NCBI RefSeq assembly: GCF_030376615.1
Contig: NZ_JARRAB010000017.1
Location: 1 to 64,000 of the forward strand
Reading direction: 5' to 3'
Source of the DNA: Pseudomonas sp. sp1636
Lineage (GTDB): Bacteria; Pseudomonadota; Gammaproteobacteria; Pseudomonadales; Pseudomonadaceae
Length of the DNA: 64,000 nucleotides
Part shown: one piece after another, positions 53,583-61,502 of the stretch
Position numbering within the stretch: position 1 is the first letter of the stretch
Layout of the letters: every line of letters starts with the position of its first letter
The notes under the pieces: model-generated
Told to the model about the DNA's origin: nothing
Database searches by the model: none
What the model saw: only the letters and a program-made list of their open reading frames with translations
Program-made: the position numbers and the translations under genes

Positions 53583-54977
53583 CTAATAAAATCTTCGAGG
53601 GTCAGGGGTATTGATCAAGCTCGCTAACTGAGTCAAAGCGAATCGCAGTTCGTCGTGGCTGGTCGGCGACATAAGCACAATTCTGACGCTATTACTCGTG
53701 GTGTCGGAATGCTCGGCCTGAAATTGGGATTCGCTCAGTATCAGAACGCCGTTAGCTCGAGCTAACAGGGCGAACTCGTCGCTACTCCAGGGTTTTGGCA
53801 GGGTTAGCCAAAGATGATAGCTGTTAGGTTGGGCCTTGATCTGGAGGCCGCTAAATATCTCGGCAGCAATAGCCTGGCGGACGGCGGCCTCGTGCCGCTG
53901 AATGCGAATAAGCTTGTGATCGAGGCCTTCAGTAATCACATTACTGGCCAGTTGCGCCGTCAGCGGCGACGCCATCCAGACACTGCTGCGCACCATCGAA
54001 GACAGCCGTGAAAGCATTTTTGGCGGGCTGTATAGGTACCCCACTCGAAGCGCAGGCATTACTGACTTGGACAGGCTTGTCAGGTACACCGAACGGTCTG
54101 GCGCGAACGCGGATAATGGCTTGATGCTGGGGTCGGTGGCGAGAAAACCGTAGATGTCGTCGTCCAGAATGATGAAGTCAAACTCTTCGGCGAGTGCGGC
54201 AATCTGCTCGCGACGCTTATGGGACATGGTCGCAGTGGTTGGGTTCTGGCAGGTCGCAACACACACCAGCATCGCCGGTTTATCCCGAGTGCAGATCTCC
54301 CGCAGCGCCTCGGGAATGATTCCTTCCTCGTCCATTGCAACGCCGCGCAGCTGCCGCTCCAGGCTATGGGCAACCGAAATGATGCCGGGATAGCAAAGCG
54401 ACTCGCAGAGTATCAGATCCCCGGAGTTGGTCAGTGCGCTGATTGCCACCATCAATCCATGCTGAGCGCCGCTGGTGATCACCACCTGTTGCCATTGTGC
54501 GTCCGGCAGTGAATGGCGCAGCCATTGTGCTCCGGCTTCGCGGTGCAGCGGGTGACCGCCATCCGGCGCGTAATCGAGAGCCCGTTCGAAGTCGGTGCTC
54601 TTGGCCAGGTTCACCAGCGCGTCCCTTAGCCAATATTCCAAGGCCTCTCCATGCGGCTTGATGATCGACAGGTCAAGAATTTCCGGGTGCGTGGGCGGGA
54701 TAGACTGGGCGGGGGTAATTATGTGTGACTGCAAAACGTTTCTTTTGAGCACGTAGGTGCCGCGGCCCACTTCACCCTGCACCAGTCCGCGCCGCTGCGC
54801 CTCGCTGTAGGCGCGGCTGATAGTGCCGGGTGTGACGTCCAGGGCTTTGGCCAGTTCCCTTAAGGTCGGAAGACGATCCCCGCGTTGTAGCGAGCCGTTG
54901 TTGATGTCCTGCTCCAGCGCATCGGCGATCAACAGGTACATCGGCTGATTGAGCTCGTTGAGTTGAGGAGTCCACAT
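53583..54977 (-). CDS. MocR-type GntR/aminotransferase-fold transcriptional regulator
   Basis: 464 residues. GntR winged helix at ~10-75 (LADALEQDINNGSLQRGDRLPTLRELAKALDVTPGTISRAY, read from its key positions) followed by a class I aminotransferase domain. PLP-binding residues are present: Lys304 (SLSKSV), LDDDIYG (271-277) and the C-terminal SVRIVL arginine, so the effector step probably uses PLP chemistry. I chose the ATG at 54977, which begins the DNA-binding domain. It is divergent from the BenE-type transporter gene; a 17-bp perfect inverted repeat lies just upstream. The gene looks less GC-rich than its neighbours, and it lies in a segment bounded by fumarase repeats, both suggestive of acquisition. 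Its TAG stop is in the MITE target duplication. Confidence 0.88.
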   Translation of the reverse strand: MWTPQLNELNQPMYLLIADALEQDINNGSLQRGDRLPTLRELAKALDVTPGTISRAYSEAQRRGLVQGEVGRGTYVLKRNVLQSHIITPAQSIPPTHPEILDLSIIKPHGEALEYWLRDALVNLAKSTDFERALDYAPDGGHPLHREAGAQWLRHSLPDAQWQQVVITSGAQHGLMVAISALTNSGDLILCESLCYPGIISVAHSLERQLRGVAMDEEGIIPEALREICTRDKPAMLVCVATCQNPTTATMSHKRREQIAALAEEFDFIILDDDIYGFLATDPSIKPLSAFAPDRSVYLTSLSKSVMPALRVGYLYSPPKMLSRLSSMVRSSVWMASPLTAQLASNVITEGLDHKLIRIQRHEAAVRQAIAAEIFSGLQIKAQPNSYHLWLTLPKPWSSDEFALLARANGVLILSESQFQAEHSDTTSNSVRIVLMSPTSHDELRFALTQLASLINTPDPRRFY

Positions 54978-55317
54978 GCTGTCGCTACCGATTGTAGTAA
55001 TGATTGTTTTGGAAAATAGCACATTGAGTCGATCACTAAAATGATCGACTCAATGTGCGCTGTTTTGCGCGAGATATGACGGGGCTTCCAGGTCGGGTCG
55101 AGGGTCGAGGACCCTCTTGTCATGCAAGGCTATGGGTATCTTTCGATAAATCAATGGCTTGTGATAATCCTCCGGGCATGGTGGAAGGTGGTTGCGCGGA
55201 AAATAAATCGAAATGTAAATTGCACCTATTGAATCAGCTCAATTTTCTGAAATACACTCCATGGCGAATCGAGTCAATCGGCTCATTTCCTCTAATCATC
55301 CTGTGGGATCAAGCACC
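54978..55317. promoter_or_regulatory. AT-rich divergent region of the MocR and BenE-type genes
   Basis: 340 bp, clearly AT-richer than the surrounding genes, with promoters for both directions expected. The main recognisable feature is the 17-bp inverted repeat at 55019-55058. No small gene was identified. Confidence 0.6.
55019..55058. promoter_or_regulatory. 17-bp perfect inverted repeat, probable MocR operator
   Basis: GCACATTGAGTCGATCA (55019-55035), 6 bp CTAAAA, then TGATCGACTCAATGTGC (55042-55058). It is 42 bp before the start codon of the MocR gene, in the divergent promoter gap. A dimeric GntR/MocR regulator would bind such a palindrome. The absence of a T run argues against a terminator. 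Confidence 0.65.
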
Positions 55318-56526
55318 ATGGACAGAGTTAGGCAGGATTTATCATTGTCAGCGGTCGTTGCGGGCTTCATCGCTGTGGTCATTTCCTATGCAGGGCCATT
55401 GATCATCGTGTTTCAGGCAGCGCAAAGCGCGCGATTGAGCGATGCCGAGGTATCGTCATGGATCTGGGCGATATCCATTGGCAGCGGGGTCACGGGTCTG
55501 CTGCTGAGCTGGCGCCTGCGTATCCCGGTGATCACCGCCTGGTCGACGCCGGGGGCGGCCTTGCTGGTTTCCATGCTGCCCATGGTGTCACTGGCCGAAG
55601 CGGTCGGAGCCTATATAGTGGCGTCGCTGATTATCGCAGTGGTGGGCCTCAGCGGTGCGTTCGACAAGTTGATGGATCGCCTGCCCAAAGCCATTGCTGC
55701 CGCGATGCTTGCCGGCATCTTGTTCCGCTTTGGGGTGGATTTGTTTACCTCGGTCAAGATCCAGCCTTGGTTGGTGTTGTCGATGATCGTCGCTTACCTG
55801 GTGTTCAAGCGCCTGTCGCCACGTTACGCCATCCTGTCGGTTCTGATCGTTGGCTGCGCGGTCGCCGCTTCCATGGGTGAACTCAATAGCGGTTCGATCA
55901 TCATCGATGTGGCGCAACCGCTCTTCATTGCGCCGCAGTGGAGCTGGCACGCAATCGTCAACATAGCTCTGCCGTTGGCGCTGGTAACCCTGACCGGACA
56001 ATATGTTCCCGGCATGGCGGTGCTGCGCACGGCGGGCTACCAGACTGCGGCGCGATCAATCATTTCGGTGACGGCCATAGGTTCGGTATTGCTGGCACCG
56101 TTTGGCTCCCATGGCTTCAACCTGGCGGCTATCACCGCCGCCATCTGCACTGGCCGCGAGGCCCACGAAGACAAGAGCAAGCGCTATGTGGCAGGTATCG
56201 CCTGCGGCGTGTTCTATATCGTGATGGGGACTTTGGGCGCGACCTTGGCTTCGGTGTTTTCCGCGCTGCCCAAGGAGTTGATCGCTTCGCTGGCCGGGCT
56301 GGCCCTGTTTGGTGCTATCGCGACCGGTTTGGCCGGGGCTATGGCGGATGAGAAGCAGCGCGAGGCGGCTCTTATTACTTTTCTGGTTACGGCGTCGGGC
56401 ATGAGTTTTCTCGGCCTGGCCGCAGCGTTCTGGGGTTTGATCTTCGGGCTAGTGGCGCACTTCATTCTCAGCTATACCCATGCCGCCAAGGTGAGCGACA
56501 TAGCGGCGGTGCGCGGCCATGAATAA
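55318..56526 (+). CDS. BenE-family membrane transporter
   Basis: 402 residues, about 11-12 membrane helices. The family opening (LSLSAVVAGFIAVVISYAGPLIIVFQAA), TAWSTPGAALL and the AAFWGLIFGLVAHFIL end fit the benzoate/proton symporter family (BenE). The substrate need not be benzoate: no aromatic degradation gene is nearby. I chose the ATG at 55318, which starts right at the conserved domain; an ATG at 55261 would add 19 residues and has no ribosome binding site. It is divergent from the PLP-type regulator, which suggests control by an amino-acid- or amine-like effector. Confidence 0.85.
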   Translation: MDRVRQDLSLSAVVAGFIAVVISYAGPLIIVFQAAQSARLSDAEVSSWIWAISIGSGVTGLLLSWRLRIPVITAWSTPGAALLVSMLPMVSLAEAVGAYIVASLIIAVVGLSGAFDKLMDRLPKAIAAAMLAGILFRFGVDLFTSVKIQPWLVLSMIVAYLVFKRLSPRYAILSVLIVGCAVAASMGELNSGSIIIDVAQPLFIAPQWSWHAIVNIALPLALVTLTGQYVPGMAVLRTAGYQTAARSIISVTAIGSVLLAPFGSHGFNLAAITAAICTGREAHEDKSKRYVAGIACGVFYIVMGTLGATLASVFSALPKELIASLAGLALFGAIATGLAGAMADEKQREAALITFLVTASGMSFLGLAAAFWGLIFGLVAHFILSYTHAAKVSDIAAVRGHE

Positions 56527-56608
56527 TCTCTATGGCTTTATCGTGGCCGGCGAGGGCTGGTGGCTGGCGTTGGCGTACCGGCGATGGGCAGATGCTGCAG
56601 GCGCCTAG
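56519..56608 (+). CDS. Possible 29-residue peptide overlapping the transporter stop
   Basis: ATG at 56519 overlaps the BenE-type gene's stop by 8 bp and gives a peptide starting MNNLYGFIVAGEGWWLALAY and ending RRWADAAGA. It has a hydrophobic, aromatic centre and could be membrane-associated. No homologue is recognised and chance is not excluded. Confidence 0.2.
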   Translation: MNNLYGFIVAGEGWWLALAYRRWADAAGA

Positions 56609-56744
56609 GGTTGTCAATGCGCCAGGCCCTGGGCGGCCCGCTAGCTGATGTGGTTAAGGTCACGGCTTCATCGCCGGCTTAAGTGAATTTCCAGCCTTAG
56701 GCCGCGTGTGGAAGAGTATTTCAGCCAGCCTTACCCTGCATTAA

Positions 56745-56778
56745 CGACAAACCCGGCCTGCGCCGGCCGGGTTTGTCG
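56745..56778 (-). terminator. Terminator of the fumarase gene
   Basis: 14-bp perfect stem CGACAAACCCGGCC / GGCCGGGTTTGTCG with a 6-nt loop, about 20 bp after the fumarase stop on the minus strand. It is the intact twin of the hairpin at 53118-53151. The T run is short (TTAAT). Confidence 0.8.
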
Positions 56779-56795
56779 GGTGACGCGCGAGCAGG

Positions 56796-58319
56796 TTACT
56801 TGATCTCGACCGCCAGGCTGTCGGCGATCTTCTGGTTCCAGAGCGCCGGGCCGGTGATGTGCACCGACTCGCCCTTGGTGTCGACCGCCACGGTCACCGG
56901 CATGTCCTTGACCTCGAACTCGTAGATGGCTTCCATGCCCAGTTCGGCGAAGGCCAGCACCTTGGATTTCTTGATCGCTTGCGACACCAGGTAGGCGGCG
57001 CCGCCGACGGCCATCAGGTACACGGCCTGGTTGTCCTTGATCGCCTCGATGGCGATGGGGCCGCGTTCGGACTTGCCGATCATGCCGAGCAGGCCGGTGC
57101 TTTCGAGGATCTGCCGGGTGAACTTGTCCATCCGCGTGGCGGTGGTGGGGCCCGCCGGGCCGACCACTTCGTCGCCGACCGGATCGACCGGGCCGACGTA
57201 ATAGATGAAGCGGCCCTTGAGGTCGACCGGCAGGGTTTCACCCTTGTTGAGCATCTCGACCATGCGCTTGTGCGCGGCGTCGCGGCCGGTGAGCATCTTG
57301 CCGTTGAGCAGCACGGTTTCGCCCGGCTTCCAGCTCTGCACGTCTTCCGGGGTGAGGGTGTCGAGGTCGACGCGGCGCGCACTCGGGCCGGCTTCCCAGA
57401 CGATTTCCGGGTAGGCGCCCAGCGGCGGCGGGGTCAGCTCGGCCGGGCCAGTGCCGTCCAGCACGAAGTGGGCGTGGCGGGTGGCGGCGCAGTTGGGGAT
57501 CATGCACACCGGCAGGCTGGCGGCGTGGGTCGGGTAGTCCATGATCTTGACGTCGAGCACCGTGGTCAGGCCGCCCAGGCCCTGGGCGCCGATGCCCAGT
57601 TGGTTGACCTTGTCGAACAGCTCCAGGCGCAGTTCCTCGATGCGGTTCTGTGGGCCGCGGGCCTTGAGTTCGTGGATGTCGATGGACTCCATCAGCACTT
57701 CCTTGGCCATCAGCGCGGCCTTCTCGGCGGTGCCGCCGATGCCGATGCCGAGCATGCCCGGCGGGCACCAGCCAGCGCCCATTTCCGGCACGGTCTTGAG
57801 CACCCAGTCGACGATCGAGTCGGAGGGGTTGAGCATGGCCATCTTCGATTTGTTCTCCGAGCCGCCGCCCTTGGCCGCCACGTCCACTTCGACCTTGTCG
57901 CCGGGGACGATGCTGTAGTGGATCACCGCCGGGGTGTTGTCCTTGGTGTTCTTCCTGCTACCTGCCGGGTCGGCCAGGATCGAGGCGCGCAGGACGTTTT
58001 CCGGCAGGTTGTAGGCGCGCCGTACGCCTTCGTTGATCATGTCGTCGACGCTCATGCTGGCGCCGTCCCAGCGCACGTTCATGCCGACGCGAACGAACGC
58101 GGTGACGATGCCGGTGTCCTGGCAAATCGGCCGGTGGCCGGTGGCGCACATGCGCGAGTTGATCAGGATCTGCGCCATGGAGTCGCGCGCGGCCGGGGAC
58201 TCTTCCTTGAGGTAGGCCTCATGCATGGCCTGGATGAAGTCCACGGGGTGGTAGTAGGAGATGAACTGCAGGGCGTCGGCGACGCTCTGGATCAGGTCGT
58301 CTTGCTTGATCACGGTCAT
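56796..58319 (-). CDS. Class I (iron-sulfur) fumarate hydratase
   Basis: 507 residues, FumA/FumB type. The three cysteines that hold the 4Fe-4S cluster are Cys66 (RPICQDTG), Cys185 (GAGWCPPG) and Cys277 (CMIPNCAATRH), with the same 119-residue spacing between the first two as in E. coli FumA. The C-terminal beta domain (GETVLLNGKMLTGRDAAHKR) is complete. It interconverts fumarate and malate. The ATG at 58319 has GGAG 8 nt upstream. Its last ~17 codons and terminator are duplicated at 53117-53226. Confidence 0.95.
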   Translation of the reverse strand: MTVIKQDDLIQSVADALQFISYYHPVDFIQAMHEAYLKEESPAARDSMAQILINSRMCATGHRPICQDTGIVTAFVRVGMNVRWDGASMSVDDMINEGVRRAYNLPENVLRASILADPAGSRKNTKDNTPAVIHYSIVPGDKVEVDVAAKGGGSENKSKMAMLNPSDSIVDWVLKTVPEMGAGWCPPGMLGIGIGGTAEKAALMAKEVLMESIDIHELKARGPQNRIEELRLELFDKVNQLGIGAQGLGGLTTVLDVKIMDYPTHAASLPVCMIPNCAATRHAHFVLDGTGPAELTPPPLGAYPEIVWEAGPSARRVDLDTLTPEDVQSWKPGETVLLNGKMLTGRDAAHKRMVEMLNKGETLPVDLKGRFIYYVGPVDPVGDEVVGPAGPTTATRMDKFTRQILESTGLLGMIGKSERGPIAIEAIKDNQAVYLMAVGGAAYLVSQAIKKSKVLAFAELGMEAIYEFEVKDMPVTVAVDTKGESVHITGPALWNQKIADSLAVEIK

Positions 58320-58572
58320 GCTGGGCGCTCCTTTTGTGAAGGTAGGAGTTGTAAAGCTAGGAGTAGGGCAAAAACTTCGAGGGCGACGAACCACGAGTCG
58401 ACGCGCGCGTGCAGTAAAAAAGGCGCGGCAGTATAACGCGCGGCCGCTCGGGCGGACAGCCGCCGAAGGTCGACCTTGGTCGCTGATCGCCCGTTGAACG
58501 CGCTAGGCATTTGTGAACCACGGGCGTAGAGTGGCGGCTGAATGCCAGTATGGGATGGAGCCCATAACCCCC

Positions 58573-59700
58573 ATGAGCCTAAGCCGTCAGCGGGTCACTC
58601 AGCGTACTCTGCAACGCCTGCTGCTGAAGCGCTTCGGCATGGCGGCGGTGACTTACGGCCTGACGGGGCTGCTGTGCTGGGTCGCGATATTCAACGACCT
58701 GTGGCGTGCCTCTATAGCGACTGCGCTGATACTCACCGGGTTGGCGCTGCTCACCCAGTCGGTGTTCCTCGGCCTGTTTCTCTCGGGGCAGAATCTGCGT
58801 TTTCGTGACCCCAGCCTGACCTTGGCCCAGGTGCTGGTGGCCCTGGCCTGGTTGACGGTTTTGCTGGCCATGTTTGCCAATGGGCGCGGCGCCTTGTTGG
58901 TGGTCTACGTGCTGATCCTGTTGTTCGGGGTGTTCCAGTTGCCACCAAAAGTCTTTGCGCGTTGCGCGGCAGGGGCTTTTTTCGGCTTCGCCGGGCTCAA
59001 CCTGTACGAGGCCTATCGGTACCCGCTGGCCGATCCCGGCCCGGCCATCTTGCAGGTCAGCGTGCTGGGCGGCGTGATGTTCTGGATGAGCCTGTTTGCC
59101 AGCTATGTGCAGGCTATGCGTCAGCGCATGCGCCAACGCCGCTTCGCTTTGCAGGCGCACCGGGACACCTTGCGCGGGATGATGCGCCAGCTCGAAGACC
59201 TGGCTGCGACGGATGAGTTGACCGGGTTGTTCAACCGCCGCCATTTTCTGCGTTTTGCCAATCGCGAGCTAGAAAGCCTGGGCGCCGACTGTCAGCACGG
59301 CCTGGCGCTAATCGATCTGGATCACTTCAAGCGGATTAACGATGTCCACGGCCACGCCGCGGGTGACCGTGTGCTGCAGACCTTTGCCAGCGTGGCACAA
59401 GCCTGTCTGCGCGATGGCGATATCATTGCCCGATACGGCGGTGAGGAGTTCGTGCTGTTGCTGCCCAACACCCAGCCCGATCGGTTCACGGCCTGTTGCG
59501 AGCGCTTGCGCGAGGCCTTCAATCAGGCTGAACCCTTGGGCATTAAGGTGGATACTCTGAGTTTGTCCATCGGAATGACCTTGTTGACCATGCACGACGA
59601 TCTGGATGAGGCGCTGCAGCGCGCCGATCAGGCACTCTACCGGGCCAAACGCAGCGGGCGTAACCGTTGTGCGGCGGCCTGGGAGGATGTCGATGCCTGA
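58573..59700 (+). CDS. Membrane diguanylate cyclase
   Basis: 375 residues. Five to six membrane helices (~20-185) are followed by a short linker and a GGDEF domain. The active motif is GGEEF (289-293) in RYGGEEFVLLLP, and an RxxD inhibitory site (RDGD) stands five residues before it, so it should make c-di-GMP with product inhibition. DELTGLFNRRHFL and DLDHFKRINDVHGHAAGD are intact. Start uncertain: ATG 58573 chosen, ATG 58555 and GTG 58513 are in frame. The stop overlaps the oxidoreductase gene by 8 bp. Confidence 0.9.
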   Translation: MSLSRQRVTQRTLQRLLLKRFGMAAVTYGLTGLLCWVAIFNDLWRASIATALILTGLALLTQSVFLGLFLSGQNLRFRDPSLTLAQVLVALAWLTVLLAMFANGRGALLVVYVLILLFGVFQLPPKVFARCAAGAFFGFAGLNLYEAYRYPLADPGPAILQVSVLGGVMFWMSLFASYVQAMRQRMRQRRFALQAHRDTLRGMMRQLEDLAATDELTGLFNRRHFLRFANRELESLGADCQHGLALIDLDHFKRINDVHGHAAGDRVLQTFASVAQACLRDGDIIARYGGEEFVLLLPNTQPDRFTACCERLREAFNQAEPLGIKVDTLSLSIGMTLLTMHDDLDEALQRADQALYRAKRSGRNRCAAAWEDVDA

Positions 59701-60634
59701 ACTCCGGGTGGGTGAGCAGCGGTTTACCGTTGCCCCTGCCAGCAACCTGCTCGATGCCCTGCTGCAGGGCGGAGTTGCCGTGCCTTATAGTTGCCGCTCG
59801 GGCAGTTGCCATACCTGCCTGGTGCGTTGCCTGCGCGGTGAGCCGCTGGATGGCAAACCCGAGGCGCTCGACCCGCAGCGTCGCGAGCAGGGCTGGCGGT
59901 TGGCCTGCCAGTGCCGGGTCGTCGATGACCTGCAGGTCGAGCTGTTCGACCCCGTGCGCGATGGCCGCCCCGCGCATATCGATGCCTGCGACTGGCTCGG
60001 CCCGGATGTGTTGCGCCTGCGCCTGACGCCTCAACAACCGCTGCGTTACCGGGCCGGCCAGCATCTGGTGCTCTGGGCCGACAGCGCGATTGCCCGGCCT
60101 TATTCGTTGGCCAGCCTGCCCGGCGAAGACCCCTGGCTGGAGTTCCATCTGGACTGTCGTCGCTGCGGCGCCTTCAGCGATGCGGCGCGGACGTTCAAAC
60201 CGGGCGATGCCCTGCGTCTGGGTGAGCTGCGCGGCGGTGCCTTGCACTACGACCCGGATTGGCAGACGCGCCCGCTCTGGCTGCTGGCCGCCGGCACCGG
60301 GCTGGCACCGCTGTACGGGGTGCTACGCGAGGCGCTGCGCCAGGATCACCAGGGCAGCATCCGGCTCATTCACCTGGCCCATGATCGAAGCGGGCACTAT
60401 CTGGCCGAGCCCCTGGCGCAACTGGCGGCGGAGCATCCGCAGCTGCAGGTCGAGCTGCTCAGTGCGGCCGAGTTGCCAGCGGCTTTGGCCGAACTGCGCC
60501 TTGTCTCGCGGCAAACCCTCGCCTTACTCTGCGGCCACCCCGACAGTGTCGAAGCCTTTGCCCGGCGCCTGTATTTGGCAGGCGTGCCGCGTAATCAGAT
60601 GTTTGCCGACCTGTTCTTGCCGCACGCCCGCTAG
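59693..60634 (+). CDS. Ferredoxin-type 2Fe-2S / FAD oxidoreductase
   Basis: 313 residues. N-terminal plant-type ferredoxin domain with Cys34, Cys39, Cys42 and Cys72 (pattern C-x4-C-x2-C-x29-C). An FAD-binding domain follows with RPYSLAS near 113, and an NAD(P)-binding domain with LLAAGTGLAPLYGVLREAL. This is the layout of reductase components of oxygenases and of CDP-6-deoxy-glucoseen reductase-like proteins. No oxygenase partner is nearby. GGGAGG with 6-nt spacing sits inside the cyclase gene, and the start overlaps the cyclase stop, so the two are translated together. Confidence 0.9.
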   Translation: MPELRVGEQRFTVAPASNLLDALLQGGVAVPYSCRSGSCHTCLVRCLRGEPLDGKPEALDPQRREQGWRLACQCRVVDDLQVELFDPVRDGRPAHIDACDWLGPDVLRLRLTPQQPLRYRAGQHLVLWADSAIARPYSLASLPGEDPWLEFHLDCRRCGAFSDAARTFKPGDALRLGELRGGALHYDPDWQTRPLWLLAAGTGLAPLYGVLREALRQDHQGSIRLIHLAHDRSGHYLAEPLAQLAAEHPQLQVELLSAAELPAALAELRLVSRQTLALLCGHPDSVEAFARRLYLAGVPRNQMFADLFLPHAR

Positions 60635-60665
60635 CAGCCTTTACGGCGATCCCGGAGTATGAGTG

Positions 60666-61439
60666 ATGAGCGAACACCTGCTGGTTGAGCGCGAAGAAGG
60701 TCTGCTGACCCTGCGCCTGAATCGTTTGCCCAAGAAAAATGCCCTGACCCGGGCGATGTACAGCGGCCTGGCCGAAGCACTCAACCAGGCCGGTCAGGAC
60801 AGCAGCGTGCGTGCCGTGCTGATCACCGGTGGCGAGACGTGCTTCACCAGCGGCAACGATGTGGCCGATTTCATCCAGGCGCCGCCCGTAGGTCTGCACA
60901 GTGAAGTGTTCCAGTTCATGCAGGCCTTGTTCGAGTTCGGCAAGCCGGTGGTGGCGGCGGTCAGCGGCCCGGCGGTGGGCATCGGCACGACCCTGTTGTT
61001 GCATTGCGACCTGGTCTACGTCAGCCGTGAGGCGACCCTGAGAATGCCCTTCGTCAACCTGGGCCTGTGCCCCGAATACGGCTCCAGCCTGATCCTGCCG
61101 CGCCTGCTCGGCCATGCGCGGGCGGCCGAGTTGTTGCTGCTGGGGCAAAGCTTCACGGGCGAGCAGGCGGCCGCCTGGGGTATCGCCAATCAGGCGCTAG
61201 CCGATGGTGCTGCGACCCTGGCCAAGGCCCGCGAGATGGCCCTGCGCTTCCAGCAATTGCCGCCCGCGGCGGTGGCCGACAGCAAACGCCTGATGCGTGC
61301 GCCGGGGCGTGCGGAGTTGCGCCGGGTGATCGAGGAGGAGGGGGCGCTGTTCGGCCAGCGCCTGCGTTCGGCGGAGGCCATCGAAGCGCTGACGGCCTTT
61401 ATGCAACGGCGCACGCCGGACTTCTCCAAGTTCGGCTGA
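60666..61439 (+). CDS. Enoyl-CoA hydratase/isomerase family protein
   Basis: 257 residues, crotonase fold. Oxyanion hole CFTSGNDVADF and SGPAVGIGTTLLLHCD are visible. The position of the first catalytic Glu in hydratases is occupied by Thr/Leu here, while the second region reads MPFVNLGLCPEYGSS with Glu displaced; this pattern is more like isomerase or unclassified members than a standard hydratase. The substrate is unknown. It follows the oxidoreductase by 31 bp on the same strand. GGAG precedes the ATG at 60666. Confidence 0.88.
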   Translation: MSEHLLVEREEGLLTLRLNRLPKKNALTRAMYSGLAEALNQAGQDSSVRAVLITGGETCFTSGNDVADFIQAPPVGLHSEVFQFMQALFEFGKPVVAAVSGPAVGIGTTLLLHCDLVYVSREATLRMPFVNLGLCPEYGSSLILPRLLGHARAAELLLLGQSFTGEQAAAWGIANQALADGAATLAKAREMALRFQQLPPAAVADSKRLMRAPGRAELRRVIEEEGALFGQRLRSAEAIEALTAFMQRRTPDFSKFG

Positions 61440-61463
61440 CTGCGAATTGGTAGGCAGCAGCCA

Positions 61464-61488
61464 GTAGCCCGGATTGCATCCGGGCTAC
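61464..61488. repeat. Dispersed 25-bp palindrome
   Basis: GTAGCCCGGATTGCATCCGG continues to GCTAC, arms of 11-12 bp, lying between two convergent genes (enoyl-CoA hydratase and pyruvate kinase). It is the twin of the copy at 42414-42438 and may serve as a shared transcript end. Confidence 0.75.
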
Positions 61489-61502
61489 TGTAAGGCCATG
61501 TG

